Positions 9,276 to 17,275 of a DNA stretch of 61,909 nucleotides are shown here, one piece after another. The notes under the pieces were generated by a model. The model did no database searches. It was not told where the DNA came from and saw nothing but the letters and a program-made list of their open reading frames with translations. A program made the translations under genes and the position numbers. Position 1 is the stretch's first letter. Each line of letters begins with the position of its first letter. The stretch covers positions 1-61,909 of the forward strand of contig VGGV01000015.1 in assembly GCA_016868455.1 (NCBI GenBank), written 5' to 3'. This DNA comes from Bacteroidota bacterium. GTDB taxonomy: Bacteria; Bacteroidota; Bacteroidia; Chitinophagales; Chitinophagaceae.

Positions 9276-9541
9276 TTTTAGAGGCCAATGCTTGCAACAA
9301 CCCCGGGTTTTTACGATAACTAAGGCTTATCCCGTAGTTTTCCGATAAGGCTGCGGAAAAAAAACCGGGAAAAACTATAAGAAGTAATAATCCGGCATTA
9401 TTTTCGTTTCTAACTACTACGATGGTCTAAACACTACCCACCAATCATCCCTTGGAATTTCCTTAACTGATTGTTGAACTGTACGCCGCAGCATCCTGAG
9501 CTTGCCGAAGGATCAAGGCAGTACCCAATTTGAAACAAAAC
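9276..9541. other. Non-coding stretch with nested inverted repeats and a dispersed palindrome
   Basis: No gene is seen. Between 9300 and 9385 there are imperfect inverted repeats: CCCGG-GTTTTT against AAAAAA-CCGGG, CTTATC against GATAAG, and TAGTTTTCC against GGAAAAACTA, so the transcript could fold. At 9492-9513 lies CATCCTGAG-CTTGCC-GAAGGAT, the type of short palindrome dispersed in Bacteroidota genomes. It may be the leader of the small lipoprotein gene. Confidence 0.4.
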
Positions 9542-9670
9542 ATGAAAAAAATCTTGTTTACCCTGGCCCTCGTTGCCACAGTAATGTTTGTATTAAGTTC
9601 ATGCGCTGCCACCAAAAGGGATTGTAATGGAGTAAGACACTACAAACAAAAAGGCGGATTTTATCTTTAA
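9542..9670 (+). CDS. Tiny lipoprotein (42 residues)
   Basis: ATG at 9542, TAA at 9668-9670. The protein begins with MKKILFTLALVATVMFVLSS and then a lipobox Cys21 (SSCA), so the mature lipopeptide has only 22 residues: basic, with CNGVRH and ending GGFYL. Similar very short lipoproteins with a C-x-G-x-(R/K)-H pattern occur in Bacteroidota, but no function is known. It is followed by a strong terminator at 9695, supporting it as an independent transcription unit. Confidence 0.7.
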   Translation: MKKILFTLALVATVMFVLSSCAATKRDCNGVRHYKQKGGFYL

Positions 9671-9694
9671 TCAGGAAATTAAAAGAGTTTTGTC

Positions 9695-9720
9695 ATCCCG
9701 CCTGGCGGGATTTTTTATTT
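9695..9720 (+). terminator. Rho-independent terminator after the small lipoprotein gene
   Basis: ATCCCG-CCTGG-CGGGAT hairpin followed directly by TTTTTATTT. Its T tract overlaps the -7 box (TATTTTTG, 9716-9723) of the next gene. Confidence 0.75.
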
Positions 9721-9736
9721 TTGAAAAAATCTCTGT

Positions 9737-10264
9737 ATGAAGTGTTTGTTATTTGCAGTTCTTATTATTGCATTTTCTTTAACCGCAACTGCACAAAAAG
9801 GGTCTTTTCCTGAAAGCTGGGTGGGCAGTTGGAAAGGTGAATTGCAATGGTTCAAAGCTGGCAAAGCTGATCCTCAAAAAGTGAATATGGAGCTTCATAT
9901 CCGGCCTGCCGACAGCACCGGTCATTTCACCTGGCAAATTATTTATGGCAAGGCTTCTGAAGATAACCGGCCTTATTTATTAAAACCCAAAGATGTTGCA
10001 GCAGGGCATTGGGTAATTGATGAACGCAATGGCATTGTGCTGGACCAGTTTTGGGCGGGAAATAAGTTCAGCGGTGCCTTTACGGTGCAGTCGAATACGA
10101 TTATAAACAGCTATTCGATGGAAAACAATCAACTAATGGTGGAGTTTTACAGCATCGGGGCCAAACCGCTTGCCACCAGTGGTGGCGGTACGGAAGAAAG
10201 TCCCAAAGTCGACAGCTACAAAATGAACAGCTATCAAAAAGCCGTTTTAAAACGGGCGCCATGA
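9737..10264 (+). CDS. Secreted protein of unknown function
   Basis: 175 residues with a signal peptide cleaved near TATAQ (residue 19). The mature part looks beta-rich (WVGSWKGELQWF, HFTWQIIYG, NTIINSYSMENNQLMVEFY), like a small lipocalin-like or heme-free beta-barrel fold, but no family is recognised. A perfect -7 box TATTTTTG lies at 9716-9723. The gene precedes the class D beta-lactamase homologue, which has its own promoter. Confidence 0.7.
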   Translation: MKCLLFAVLIIAFSLTATAQKGSFPESWVGSWKGELQWFKAGKADPQKVNMELHIRPADSTGHFTWQIIYGKASEDNRPYLLKPKDVAAGHWVIDERNGIVLDQFWAGNKFSGAFTVQSNTIINSYSMENNQLMVEFYSIGAKPLATSGGGTEESPKVDSYKMNSYQKAVLKRAP

Positions 10265-10267
10265 TGT

Positions 10268-10275
10268 TACCTTTG
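10268..10275 (+). promoter_or_regulatory. -7 promoter box TACCTTTG for the beta-lactamase gene
   Basis: A perfect TAnnTTTG match just after the previous stop codon and 20 bp upstream of the beta-lactamase ATG. It predicts a leader of about 12 nt. Confidence 0.55.
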
Positions 10276-10294
10276 CCAAAACTTTTTATACCGG

Positions 10295-11122
10295 ATGAAG
10301 AAAATAGTCTTTGCGTCGTTTACCGCACTGTTTTTAACAGCCTGCTCGCAGAATAATGTAAAGCAGGATAAAAGCCTGAAGAAATACTTTGATGAAAATA
10401 AAGTAGAAGGTTGTTTTGCGCTGATGAATAATGCCACCGGCAAATTCACCGTATATAACCTCGGCCGCTACCGCGACAGCAGTTACCTGCCGGCATCCAC
10501 TTTCAAGATTGTCAACTCCCTGATCGGTTTGCAAACCGGTAAGATTATTAATGACAGTATGGTGATTAAATGGGATGGGGTAAAACGATGGAATAATGAC
10601 TGGAATAAAGACCTTACCATGTATGAAGCCTTTAGGGTATCATCACTGCCATATTACCAGGAAGTGGCCCGCCGGATAGGTAAGGATACGATGCAGCTCT
10701 GGCTCGATAGTTTAAAATATGGTGCAAAAGAAATTTCAGAAAAAGTAACCATCAAAACTGCAATAGACAGTTTTTGGATTGATAATTCACTTAAAATTAC
10801 CCCCGACCAGCAACTGGGACTGGTAAAGCGGTTGTATTTTAACCAGCTTCCTTTTTTTAAAAGTTACCAGGAAGTGGTAAAAAGGGCCATGCTGTTTGAA
10901 GATAATACCAATTACCGGTTGGGTTATAAAACCGGATGGGGGTTTACAGAAAAAGATCATGCCATTGGCTGGATAGTTGGGTGGATAGAGGAAAATAAAC
11001 ATCCTTATTTTTTTGTGTTGAATATTGAATCACCCGGTAAGAAATTTGATATGATACCGGTCCGTATGAAAATACTGAAAGACATTTTGAAGCAACTGGG
11101 ATTTTTTGAAGGCAAAATGTAG
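10295..11122 (+). CDS. Class D (OXA-type) beta-lactamase homologue, lipoprotein
   Basis: A 275-residue serine beta-lactamase-fold protein with a lipobox at Cys17 (LTACSQ), so it is predicted to be membrane-anchored. Class D motifs: PASTFK with nucleophile Ser68 and Lys71, KTG at 212-214, and the Trp-rich GWIVGWIEE strand. Two motifs deviate: the S-x-V motif reads S116-S-L118, and YGN reads YGA at 142-144. A short insert follows (EKVTIKTAI). Such changes near the active site could alter substrate range or turn the protein into a sensor. Activity cannot be judged from sequence. Confidence 0.88.
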   Translation: MKKIVFASFTALFLTACSQNNVKQDKSLKKYFDENKVEGCFALMNNATGKFTVYNLGRYRDSSYLPASTFKIVNSLIGLQTGKIINDSMVIKWDGVKRWNNDWNKDLTMYEAFRVSSLPYYQEVARRIGKDTMQLWLDSLKYGAKEISEKVTIKTAIDSFWIDNSLKITPDQQLGLVKRLYFNQLPFFKSYQEVVKRAMLFEDNTNYRLGYKTGWGFTEKDHAIGWIVGWIEENKHPYFFVLNIESPGKKFDMIPVRMKILKDILKQLGFFEGKM

Positions 11123-11132
11123 TTAACCAACC

Positions 11133-11158
11133 CCGTCAGCCGCTGAAAGCGCTGACGG
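11133..11158 (+). repeat. REP-like palindrome (copy 1)
   Basis: CCGTCAGC and GCTGACGG form an 8-bp stem with an inner CGC-TGAAA-GCG hairpin. The same architecture (CCGTC-A/G-G outer stem, TGAAA inner loop) is found flanking the RAYT transposase gene at 42182 and 42846. Confidence 0.7.
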
Positions 11159-11209
11159 CAGTTGTTGAAAAATTGATGACGGCTTGATTTTTGAACATCA
11201 TTTACTGAT

Positions 11210-12208
11210 TTGAAATTTAGTTTTGAACATAAAGAACTTAGCGGGCTTTTTATCTGCATTGCTGTATTGATATTGCTTTTTTCAGCATTTCTGCATTGGA
11301 AAAAGAAAGTAAAAAAAAGGATTGGCGATGAACAACTGGTGAATGTTCTTATTGCCGGTTATTCTCCCAGGCGGTTTAACCTGAAATATATTTTATTGTT
11401 TGCTGCTTTTGCAGCCGGGATCATTGCTGCCATGAATCCGGGACAAACAGATGGCGTTGATAAACTGCAACGTAAGGGTATTGATATTGCCGTAGCATTG
11501 GATGTAAGTAAAAGTATGCTGGCTGCGGACATGCCGCCGAACCGGCTTGAAAGGGCTAAACAGTTTGTGAACCGTTTACTGGATGAAAGGCCGGATGACC
11601 GGGTTGCACTTATCTTGTTTGCAGGCAAAGCCTATATGCAGATGCCCCTGACCACAGACCACGGGGCCGCAAAGCTTTTTGTTTTATCGGCCGGCCCGGA
11701 TGCGGTGCCTCAGCAGGGAACCGTTTTGGGAGATGCCATGGAAATAAGCAGCCGGGCATTTAACCCAACCGATAAGCGGTTTAAAACAATCATTCTTATT
11801 TCAGATGGAGAAGACCATGATAACAGCGCTGTAAAAACAGCAAAGGACCTGGCGGAACAGGGAATCATGATCAACACAGTTGGAATCGGAACAACAGAAG
11901 GCTCAGTTATTACCGATCCGGTTACAGGAGAAAAGAAGGACGAATCCGGCAATACGGTTGTTTCAAAGCTGAATGAATCAGTGCTTAAAGAAGTTGCTGC
12001 CGGCACAAACGGGATTTACATCAACCTGCAGAATAGTTCAGAAGCAGTTGTGCTGGTTAAGCGCCAGCTTTCTCAAATTGAAGGCAAAGCATTCAATGAT
12101 ATATCACAAATGAATTTCCGGACTTTCTTTATGTGGTTTGCCGCAGCCATGTTTGTATTGCTGCTGGCTGAAAACTTTGTCCCTGAACGTAAAAAAGCAC
12201 TGGCATGA
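11210..12208 (+). CDS. batB: von Willebrand factor A protein, BatB-like
   Basis: 332 residues: two N-terminal membrane helices (about 12-28 and 57-76), a vWA domain (about 88-280) and a C-terminal helix (about 303-323). The MIDAS metal site is intact: DVSKS (D-x-S-x-S), the threonine in QGTVLGD, and the aspartate in ISDGEDHD. The TTG at 11210 is the only start available, since TGA lies in frame at 11192. BatB belongs to the Bacteroides aerotolerance operon, usually moxR-batA-batB-batC-batD-batE. Here only batB and batC are present, preceded by an unrelated gene, so the operon is split or reduced. Confidence 0.85.
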   Translation: MKFSFEHKELSGLFICIAVLILLFSAFLHWKKKVKKRIGDEQLVNVLIAGYSPRRFNLKYILLFAAFAAGIIAAMNPGQTDGVDKLQRKGIDIAVALDVSKSMLAADMPPNRLERAKQFVNRLLDERPDDRVALILFAGKAYMQMPLTTDHGAAKLFVLSAGPDAVPQQGTVLGDAMEISSRAFNPTDKRFKTIILISDGEDHDNSAVKTAKDLAEQGIMINTVGIGTTEGSVITDPVTGEKKDESGNTVVSKLNESVLKEVAAGTNGIYINLQNSSEAVVLVKRQLSQIEGKAFNDISQMNFRTFFMWFAAAMFVLLLAENFVPERKKALA

Positions 12209-12837
12209 GCAGGAAAATGTTTATACTGTTTTTTTTATTCCTGCCGGCTTTTGCTTATTGCCAGTCAAGGCAGGCAGAAGGTCTGATACATACGGGAAAT
12301 GAATATTACAAAAACAATGAATACGATAAAGCTTCAGCAGAGTATAATAAAGCGCTGCAGGCTGATCCGTCCAGTATGACAGCCAGGTTTAACCAGGCAA
12401 ACTCTTTGTACAGACAGGAACAGAAAGTAGAGGCCGTGCAGCTGTTCACCGCAATAGCAAGGGAAGCAAGCATTACGAATCTAAGGGCCAATGCATTCTA
12501 TAATAAAGGCGTAATTCTAAGCCAGCAAAAAAACCCGGAGGAAAGTATTGAAGCGTATAAAAATGCCCTTCGCAGCAACCCGGCTGACAAAGAGGCCCGG
12601 GAGAACCTGCAAAAGGCATTGCTTGAACTCAAAAAGAAAACTCCGCCTCAAAAGCAAAACGAAAAAAAAGATGAAAAGCCGCAGGACCGGCAAAAGCAAA
12701 AACAACCGCAATTTAAAATGAGTCCTAAAGAAGCTGAGCAAAGGCTTAAACTGCTGCAGCAAAAAGAGAAAGAAGTACAACAGCGCTTGCAAAAAGAAAA
12801 GAGTAAATCAGGCGGTTCTCAACCAAAAGACTGGTGA
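12205..12837 (+). CDS. batC: TPR protein, BatC-like
   Basis: 210 residues with a signal peptide (to about AYCQ, residue 20) and two to three TPR units (about 25-140; NEYYKNNEYDKASAEYNKALQADP and AFYNKGVILSQQKNPEESIEAYKNALRSNP are split across repeats). A highly charged Lys/Gln-rich tail follows (from KKKTPPQKQNEKKDEK on), probably a coiled coil. ATGA overlaps the batB stop, implying translational coupling. Expected role: periplasmic partner of the BatA/BatB vWA proteins; the molecular function of Bat is not settled. Confidence 0.82.
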   Translation: MSRKMFILFFLFLPAFAYCQSRQAEGLIHTGNEYYKNNEYDKASAEYNKALQADPSSMTARFNQANSLYRQEQKVEAVQLFTAIAREASITNLRANAFYNKGVILSQQKNPEESIEAYKNALRSNPADKEARENLQKALLELKKKTPPQKQNEKKDEKPQDRQKQKQPQFKMSPKEAEQRLKLLQQKEKEVQQRLQKEKSKSGGSQPKDW

Positions 12838-12886
12838 TTAAATTGGTTAATATGCTGTTCCAAAGCCCTGCAACTCCATTCTTTAG

Positions 12887-12894
12887 TAACTTCG
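12887..12894 (+). promoter_or_regulatory. -7 promoter box TAACTTCG for ispG
   Basis: A TAnnTTCG variant box in the 99-bp gap between batC and ispG, 42 bp upstream of the ispG ATG. Confidence 0.4.
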
Positions 12895-12936
12895 CCAATC
12901 AGCACATCAGCATAGTATAACATTAGCAAATTACTC

Positions 12937-14940
12937 ATGCAATTTTATTGCGAATCACTAACGGAATACAGACGTCTTAAAACGAAAGAAGTCAGCATCG
13001 GAGGCCTTTTACTGGGAAACTATCATCCCATCCGGGTGCAGACGATGACTACTACCGACACGATGGATACTATTGCCACGGTTGAACAAAGCATCCGTTG
13101 CATTGAGGCTGGTTCAGAACTGATACGTATTACAGCCCCGTCGAAAAAGGAGGCAGAGAATTTGCTGAACATTAAAAATGAGCTCCGCAAAAGGGGATAT
13201 AACACACCCATTGTTGCCGATATTCATTTTACACCCAATGCTGCTGAAATAGCTGCAAGGATTGTAGAAAAGGTAAGGGTAAATCCCGGCAACTACGTGG
13301 ATAAGAAAAAATTTGAGCAAATTGAATACACTGATACAGAGTATGCAGAAGAGATTGACAGGATAAGGGAACGTTTTACACCGCTGGTTAAGATATGCAA
13401 AGAGTACGGCACGGCGATGCGTATTGGCACCAATCACGGGTCGCTCAGCGACCGCATCATGAGCCGTTACGGAGATACGCCGACAGGAATGGTGGAAAGC
13501 GCCATGGAGTTTTTACGGATAGCAAGGTCAGAAGCTTATCACAATATTGTGCTGAGTATGAAGAGCAGCAATCCGCAGGTGATGGTGCAGGCTTATCGCT
13601 TATTGATTAAAATGATGTATGATGAATTTGGCGAAGTTTATCCTTTGCATTTAGGTGTAACGGAGGCAGGCGATGGAGAAGATGGAAGAATAAAATCTGC
13701 AGTTGGTATTGGTACTTTGCTCGAAGATGGTATGGGTGATACGATAAGGGTCTCCTTGACGGAGGATCCCGAATTTGAGATGCCGGTATGTAAGGATTTG
13801 GTGAAGAGATATGAGGTAAGAGGCCAGAAGTCAGAGGTCAGGGATGAAAATGGAGAGATCAAACTTCCATATTCACCATTTGAATATAAAAGAAGGGAAA
13901 GTTTTCCTGTTGGTAATATTGGAGGTAAGCAGGTGCCGGTGGTAATTGCTGATTTGAGTAAGATGGATAATATCACTCCCCAGCACCTGCAAAGCATAGG
14001 GTATAGTTATGATGAGAAAACAGACAAATGGTTTATCAGTGATGCGGCAGCTGACTTTATTTTTACCGGGCATCAGTTATTGGATTTTGCATTACCGGGC
14101 ACGTTAAAAGTGATTGTTTATCCTGCTGCATGGCAGGAGGCAGAGGATAAGGCAAAATATTTTCCCATTTACAGTGATAAGGGGTTTGCTGAAGCAATCG
14201 AAATAAGCGACAAAATCAATTTTGTAATGCTGGATTGTTTCAGCGATGACACATCAATTAATGACTTTGCATACCTTGACAAACTGGCAAACAATCCATC
14301 TGTTGTTATTTGTTTAAGTTCAACAAGATTAAATGCGGTACAATCCATTCGCCATATGTTTGTTGAACTTATGAACGGGGGAATAAAAAACCCTGTTGTG
14401 CTGATTGCAGAAAGTAGCTGGCAAACCCCCGATGAGCACCTGATACATTTTGCCACAGAAACCGGCGCTTTGTTTTTAGAGGGGATGGGCGATGGAATTT
14501 GCCTGGGCTACAACAGTAAAGCTGAAATGAAAAACCTGCGAGTAACCGGAAGAACTTATTTACCGGTAAAAGACTTTTATCAATTCACCAACAACACTGC
14601 TTTTAATATATTGCAGGCTACAAGAACAAGGATTTCCAAAACCGAATACATCAGTTGTCCCAGTTGTGGCCGCACTTTGTTTGACTTGCAGGAAACCACG
14701 GCTAAAATAAGAGCAGTAACCAATCATCTGAAAGGAGTTAAAATTGCCATTATGGGTTGTATTGTAAACGGCCCGGGTGAAATGGCCGATGCAGACTTTG
14801 GATATGTGGGCAGCGGTCCGGGTAAGATCACTCTTTATAAAGGCAAAGAAGTAGTGAAGCGTAATGTAAACAGTGAGGTGGCTGTGGCTGAATTGATTAA
14901 TTTGCTGAAAGAAAATAACGTCTGGGTAAACCCCTTATAG
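12937..14940 (+). CDS. ispG: 4-hydroxy-3-methylbut-2-enyl diphosphate synthase, long Bacteroidota form
   Basis: A 667-residue iron-sulfur enzyme of the MEP isoprenoid pathway (converts MEcPP to HMBPP). The N-terminal TIM barrel (about 1-290) begins with VQTMTTTDTMDT. A middle domain of about 250 residues, present only in the long form found in plants and Bacteroidota, separates it from the C-terminal [4Fe-4S] domain with SCPSCGRTLFDLQ and MGCIVNGPGE. A repeat-derived segment, EVRGQKSEVRDENGE (about 293-307), sits in frame at the boundary between barrel and middle domain. Start ATG at 12937 (MQFYCESLTEY) fits the family. Confidence 0.95.
   Translation: MQFYCESLTEYRRLKTKEVSIGGLLLGNYHPIRVQTMTTTDTMDTIATVEQSIRCIEAGSELIRITAPSKKEAENLLNIKNELRKRGYNTPIVADIHFTPNAAEIAARIVEKVRVNPGNYVDKKKFEQIEYTDTEYAEEIDRIRERFTPLVKICKEYGTAMRIGTNHGSLSDRIMSRYGDTPTGMVESAMEFLRIARSEAYHNIVLSMKSSNPQVMVQAYRLLIKMMYDEFGEVYPLHLGVTEAGDGEDGRIKSAVGIGTLLEDGMGDTIRVSLTEDPEFEMPVCKDLVKRYEVRGQKSEVRDENGEIKLPYSPFEYKRRESFPVGNIGGKQVPVVIADLSKMDNITPQHLQSIGYSYDEKTDKWFISDAAADFIFTGHQLLDFALPGTLKVIVYPAAWQEAEDKAKYFPIYSDKGFAEAIEISDKINFVMLDCFSDDTSINDFAYLDKLANNPSVVICLSSTRLNAVQSIRHMFVELMNGGIKNPVVLIAESSWQTPDEHLIHFATETGALFLEGMGDGICLGYNSKAEMKNLRVTGRTYLPVKDFYQFTNNTAFNILQATRTRISKTEYISCPSCGRTLFDLQETTAKIRAVTNHLKGVKIAIMGCIVNGPGEMADADFGYVGSGPGKITLYKGKEVVKRNVNSEVAVAELINLLKENNVWVNPL
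13813..13844 (+). repeat. In-frame AGAAGTCAGAGGTC-type repeat in ispG
   Basis: Near-tandem units GAGGTAAGAG-GCCAGAAGTCA-GAGGTCAGGGA, translated as EVRGQKSEVR. Such GTCAGAAGTC runs are dispersed in Bacteroidota genomes. The domain boundary seems to tolerate it. Confidence 0.6.
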
Positions 14941-14944
14941 ATAG

Positions 14945-15625
14945 ATGAAAAAGCAAAGCCTGATAATTTTTTTCTTTCTGGTTCTTCTTGTTGATATTAT
15001 CGCCGTGGAAACCGGCAATGCCCTTCTCCAGTATCTTTCCAAACCTTTGCTGATGCCGGTGCTGGTATTGTTTTTGGTTTTCAACACGTCAGCAATTACC
15101 TCGTCTTTTAAAAAGTGGATTGCAGCAGCGCTTTTCTTTTCCTGGTCCGGCGATGTGCTTTTGATGTTCCAGGATAATATCCCTGATTTTTTTCTTTTTG
15201 GTCTTTCGGCTTTTTTGCTGGCACATATTTGCTACATTATCTTTTTTCACAATATCAGAAGAACAGAAGGTCTCAAGGGAAAGCCAGGATTGTTTCTGCC
15301 GGTGGCCGCATATTATACGGGTTTAATTTTGTTGCTTTTTCCGCACCTGGGTGAAATGAAAATGCCGGTGGTGATATATGGCCTTATTATCAGCTTTATG
15401 CTGGTACTGGCTTTACACATGGCGTTCATCCGAAACAGAGAAACCGGTAAACTGCTTGCGGCAGGTGCCTTACTATTTGTTATTTCTGATTCAGTTTTGG
15501 CTGTTAATAAATTCTATCATCCATTTGAGATGGCCGGTGCTGTAACCATGCTTACCTATGGACTGGCCCAGTATTTAATAATAAAAGGCGCTTGTTTATA
15601 TATACGATCAGGCTATCAAAAATAA
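14945..15625 (+). CDS. Lysoplasmalogenase, YhhN family membrane protein
   Basis: 226 residues with about seven to eight membrane helices, of the YhhN/TMEM86 family. Family signatures visible: SKPLLMPVL near residue 32, FSWSGDVLLMF near 70 and FVISDSVLAVNKF near 180, supplying the conserved acidic residues. Characterised members hydrolyse the vinyl-ether bond of lysoplasmalogens. Whether this organism makes plasmalogens is unknown. It begins 4 bp after ispG and 9 bp before nadB, so the three may form one operon. Confidence 0.85.
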   Translation: MKKQSLIIFFFLVLLVDIIAVETGNALLQYLSKPLLMPVLVLFLVFNTSAITSSFKKWIAAALFFSWSGDVLLMFQDNIPDFFLFGLSAFLLAHICYIIFFHNIRRTEGLKGKPGLFLPVAAYYTGLILLLFPHLGEMKMPVVIYGLIISFMLVLALHMAFIRNRETGKLLAAGALLFVISDSVLAVNKFYHPFEMAGAVTMLTYGLAQYLIIKGACLYIRSGYQK

Positions 15626-15634
15626 TTTGGCTTC

Positions 15635-17257
15635 ATGCGACAAACAGATTTTTTGGTCATCGGTTCAGGCATTGCTGGGCTCACCTATGCCCTGAAAGTA
15701 GCCAGTCATTTTCCCGATAAGAAAATTTTGATAATAACCAAAGCCGCTGCTGATGAAACAAATACCAAATATGCGCAGGGCGGCATTGCTGTGGTAAATG
15801 ATCCGGAGAATGACAGTTTTGAAAAACATATTGAAGATACTTTGATTGCCGGAGATGGCCTTTGCAATGAAAAAGTGGTAGAGGTTGTGGTGAAGGAAGG
15901 CCCGGACAGAGTGCGGGAAATAATTGACTGGGGCGCCCGGTTTGATAAAGAAGCAGACGGAGATTATAAAAGAGGAAAAGAAGGAGGGCATTCGGAGTTC
16001 CGCATTCTGCACCATAAGGATGTTACAGGAAAGGAATTGGAGAGAGCTCTGATTGAAGAGGTGGCAAAACAGAAAAATATTGAATTTGTCAAGCATTGCT
16101 TTGTGGTTGATATCATTACCCAGCACCATCTGGGTTACCTGGTAAACAAAGCAACGCCTGATGTGGAATGCTACGGAGTGTATGTTCTGAACCTGGAAAG
16201 TAATATGATTGAAAAAATATTGGCAAAAATCACCTTGCTGGCAACCGGGGGCAACGGGCAGGTTTACAGAGCAACTACCAACCCCTCCATAGCAACAGGA
16301 GATGGTGTGGCCATGGTGTACCGTGCCAAGGGCCGGGTAGAGAATATGGAATTCATTCAGTTTCACCCAACGGCATTATACGAACCAGGTGTAAAAGGGC
16401 AGGCTTTTTTAATTACCGAGGCGGTGAGAGGCGACGGAGGTATACTAAGGAACCGGAATGGAGAGGCTTTTATGGAGCGCTATGATGAAAGAAAAGATCT
16501 GGCGCCCCGTGATATTGTGGCGAGGGCGATTGACAGTGAAATGAAAAGAACTGGTACAGAACATGTATGGCTTGACTGCCGGCATTTCGGAAAGGAAAGA
16601 TTTATTGAACATTTTCCGAATATTCATGATAAATGCATGAGCATTGGTATTGATATCATAAAGCACATGATCCCGGTATCGCCGGCAGCTCATTACAGTT
16701 GCGGCGGTATTAAAACAGATGAGTGGGGCAGAAGCAGCATACGTAATTTATATGCCTGCGGTGAATGTGCATCAACCGGTTTGCATGGGGCAAACCGCTT
16801 AGCCTCCAATTCTTTATTAGAAGCGATGGTGTTTGCGCACCGTTGTTACATGGATGCTGTGAAGATTTTTGAAAAGGAGGAAACAAGAACCCCCCAGCGG
16901 GGGGCAGGGGGGCTTTTTCCTGACTGGAATGCACAGGGTACTGCTGAACCCAGGGAAATGATCCTGATCACCCAAAGCCTGAAAGAACTGCAATTGGTGA
17001 TGAGTGATTATGTGGGTATCGTCCGCAACGACATCCGTTTACAAAGGGCCATGCGACGGCTTGATCTTTTATGGGAGGAGACAGAACAGCTTTACGAAAC
17101 ATCTACGCTTTCGCCTCAGCTCCTCGAACTTCGCAATATGATTACTGTTGGCTACCTGATTGTAAAAGGCGCATCTTTCAGAAAAGAAAGCAGGGGTCTT
17201 CACTTTAATACAGACTATCCGGATAAGAGCAGCCTGGTTCAGAATATCGTACTGTAG
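15635..17257 (+). CDS. nadB: L-aspartate oxidase
   Basis: A 540-residue flavoenzyme that oxidises L-aspartate to iminoaspartate, the first step of de novo NAD synthesis. FAD motif GSGIAGLTYAL near the N-terminus, NTKYAQGGIAVV, EFIQFHPTALY, the catalytic segment TEAVRGDGGILRN, PAAHYSCGGIKTD and GLHGANRLASNSLLEAMVF are all present. A GC-rich palindrome inserted near residue 418 adds TPQRGAGG just where the FAD domain passes into the C-terminal helical domain. nadA and nadC are not in the window. Confidence 0.95.
   Translation: MRQTDFLVIGSGIAGLTYALKVASHFPDKKILIITKAAADETNTKYAQGGIAVVNDPENDSFEKHIEDTLIAGDGLCNEKVVEVVVKEGPDRVREIIDWGARFDKEADGDYKRGKEGGHSEFRILHHKDVTGKELERALIEEVAKQKNIEFVKHCFVVDIITQHHLGYLVNKATPDVECYGVYVLNLESNMIEKILAKITLLATGGNGQVYRATTNPSIATGDGVAMVYRAKGRVENMEFIQFHPTALYEPGVKGQAFLITEAVRGDGGILRNRNGEAFMERYDERKDLAPRDIVARAIDSEMKRTGTEHVWLDCRHFGKERFIEHFPNIHDKCMSIGIDIIKHMIPVSPAAHYSCGGIKTDEWGRSSIRNLYACGECASTGLHGANRLASNSLLEAMVFAHRCYMDAVKIFEKEETRTPQRGAGGLFPDWNAQGTAEPREMILITQSLKELQLVMSDYVGIVRNDIRLQRAMRRLDLLWEETEQLYETSTLSPQLLELRNMITVGYLIVKGASFRKESRGLHFNTDYPDKSSLVQNIVL
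16890..16913 (+). repeat. In-frame CCCCCC/GGGGGG palindromic insert in nadB
   Basis: CCCCCC-AGC-GGGGGG-CA-GGGGGGC, translated within RTPQRGAGGLF. Related in composition and shape to the inserts in acs (6055) and the radical SAM gene (44233). Confidence 0.65.
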
Positions 17258-17261
17258 TGGT

Positions 17262-17269
17262 TATCTTTG
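17262..17269 (+). promoter_or_regulatory. -7 promoter box TATCTTTG upstream of the acyltransferase
   Basis: A perfect TAnnTTTG just 7 bp before the ATG at 17276. If used, transcription would begin at or beside the start codon, giving a leaderless mRNA. Confidence 0.45.
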
Positions 17270-17275
17270 CCGGCT

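Noticed and set aside
13114-13437. Long open frames on the opposite strand of ispG and other large genes
   Set aside because: They are antisense shadows of strongly conserved genes and show no family similarity.
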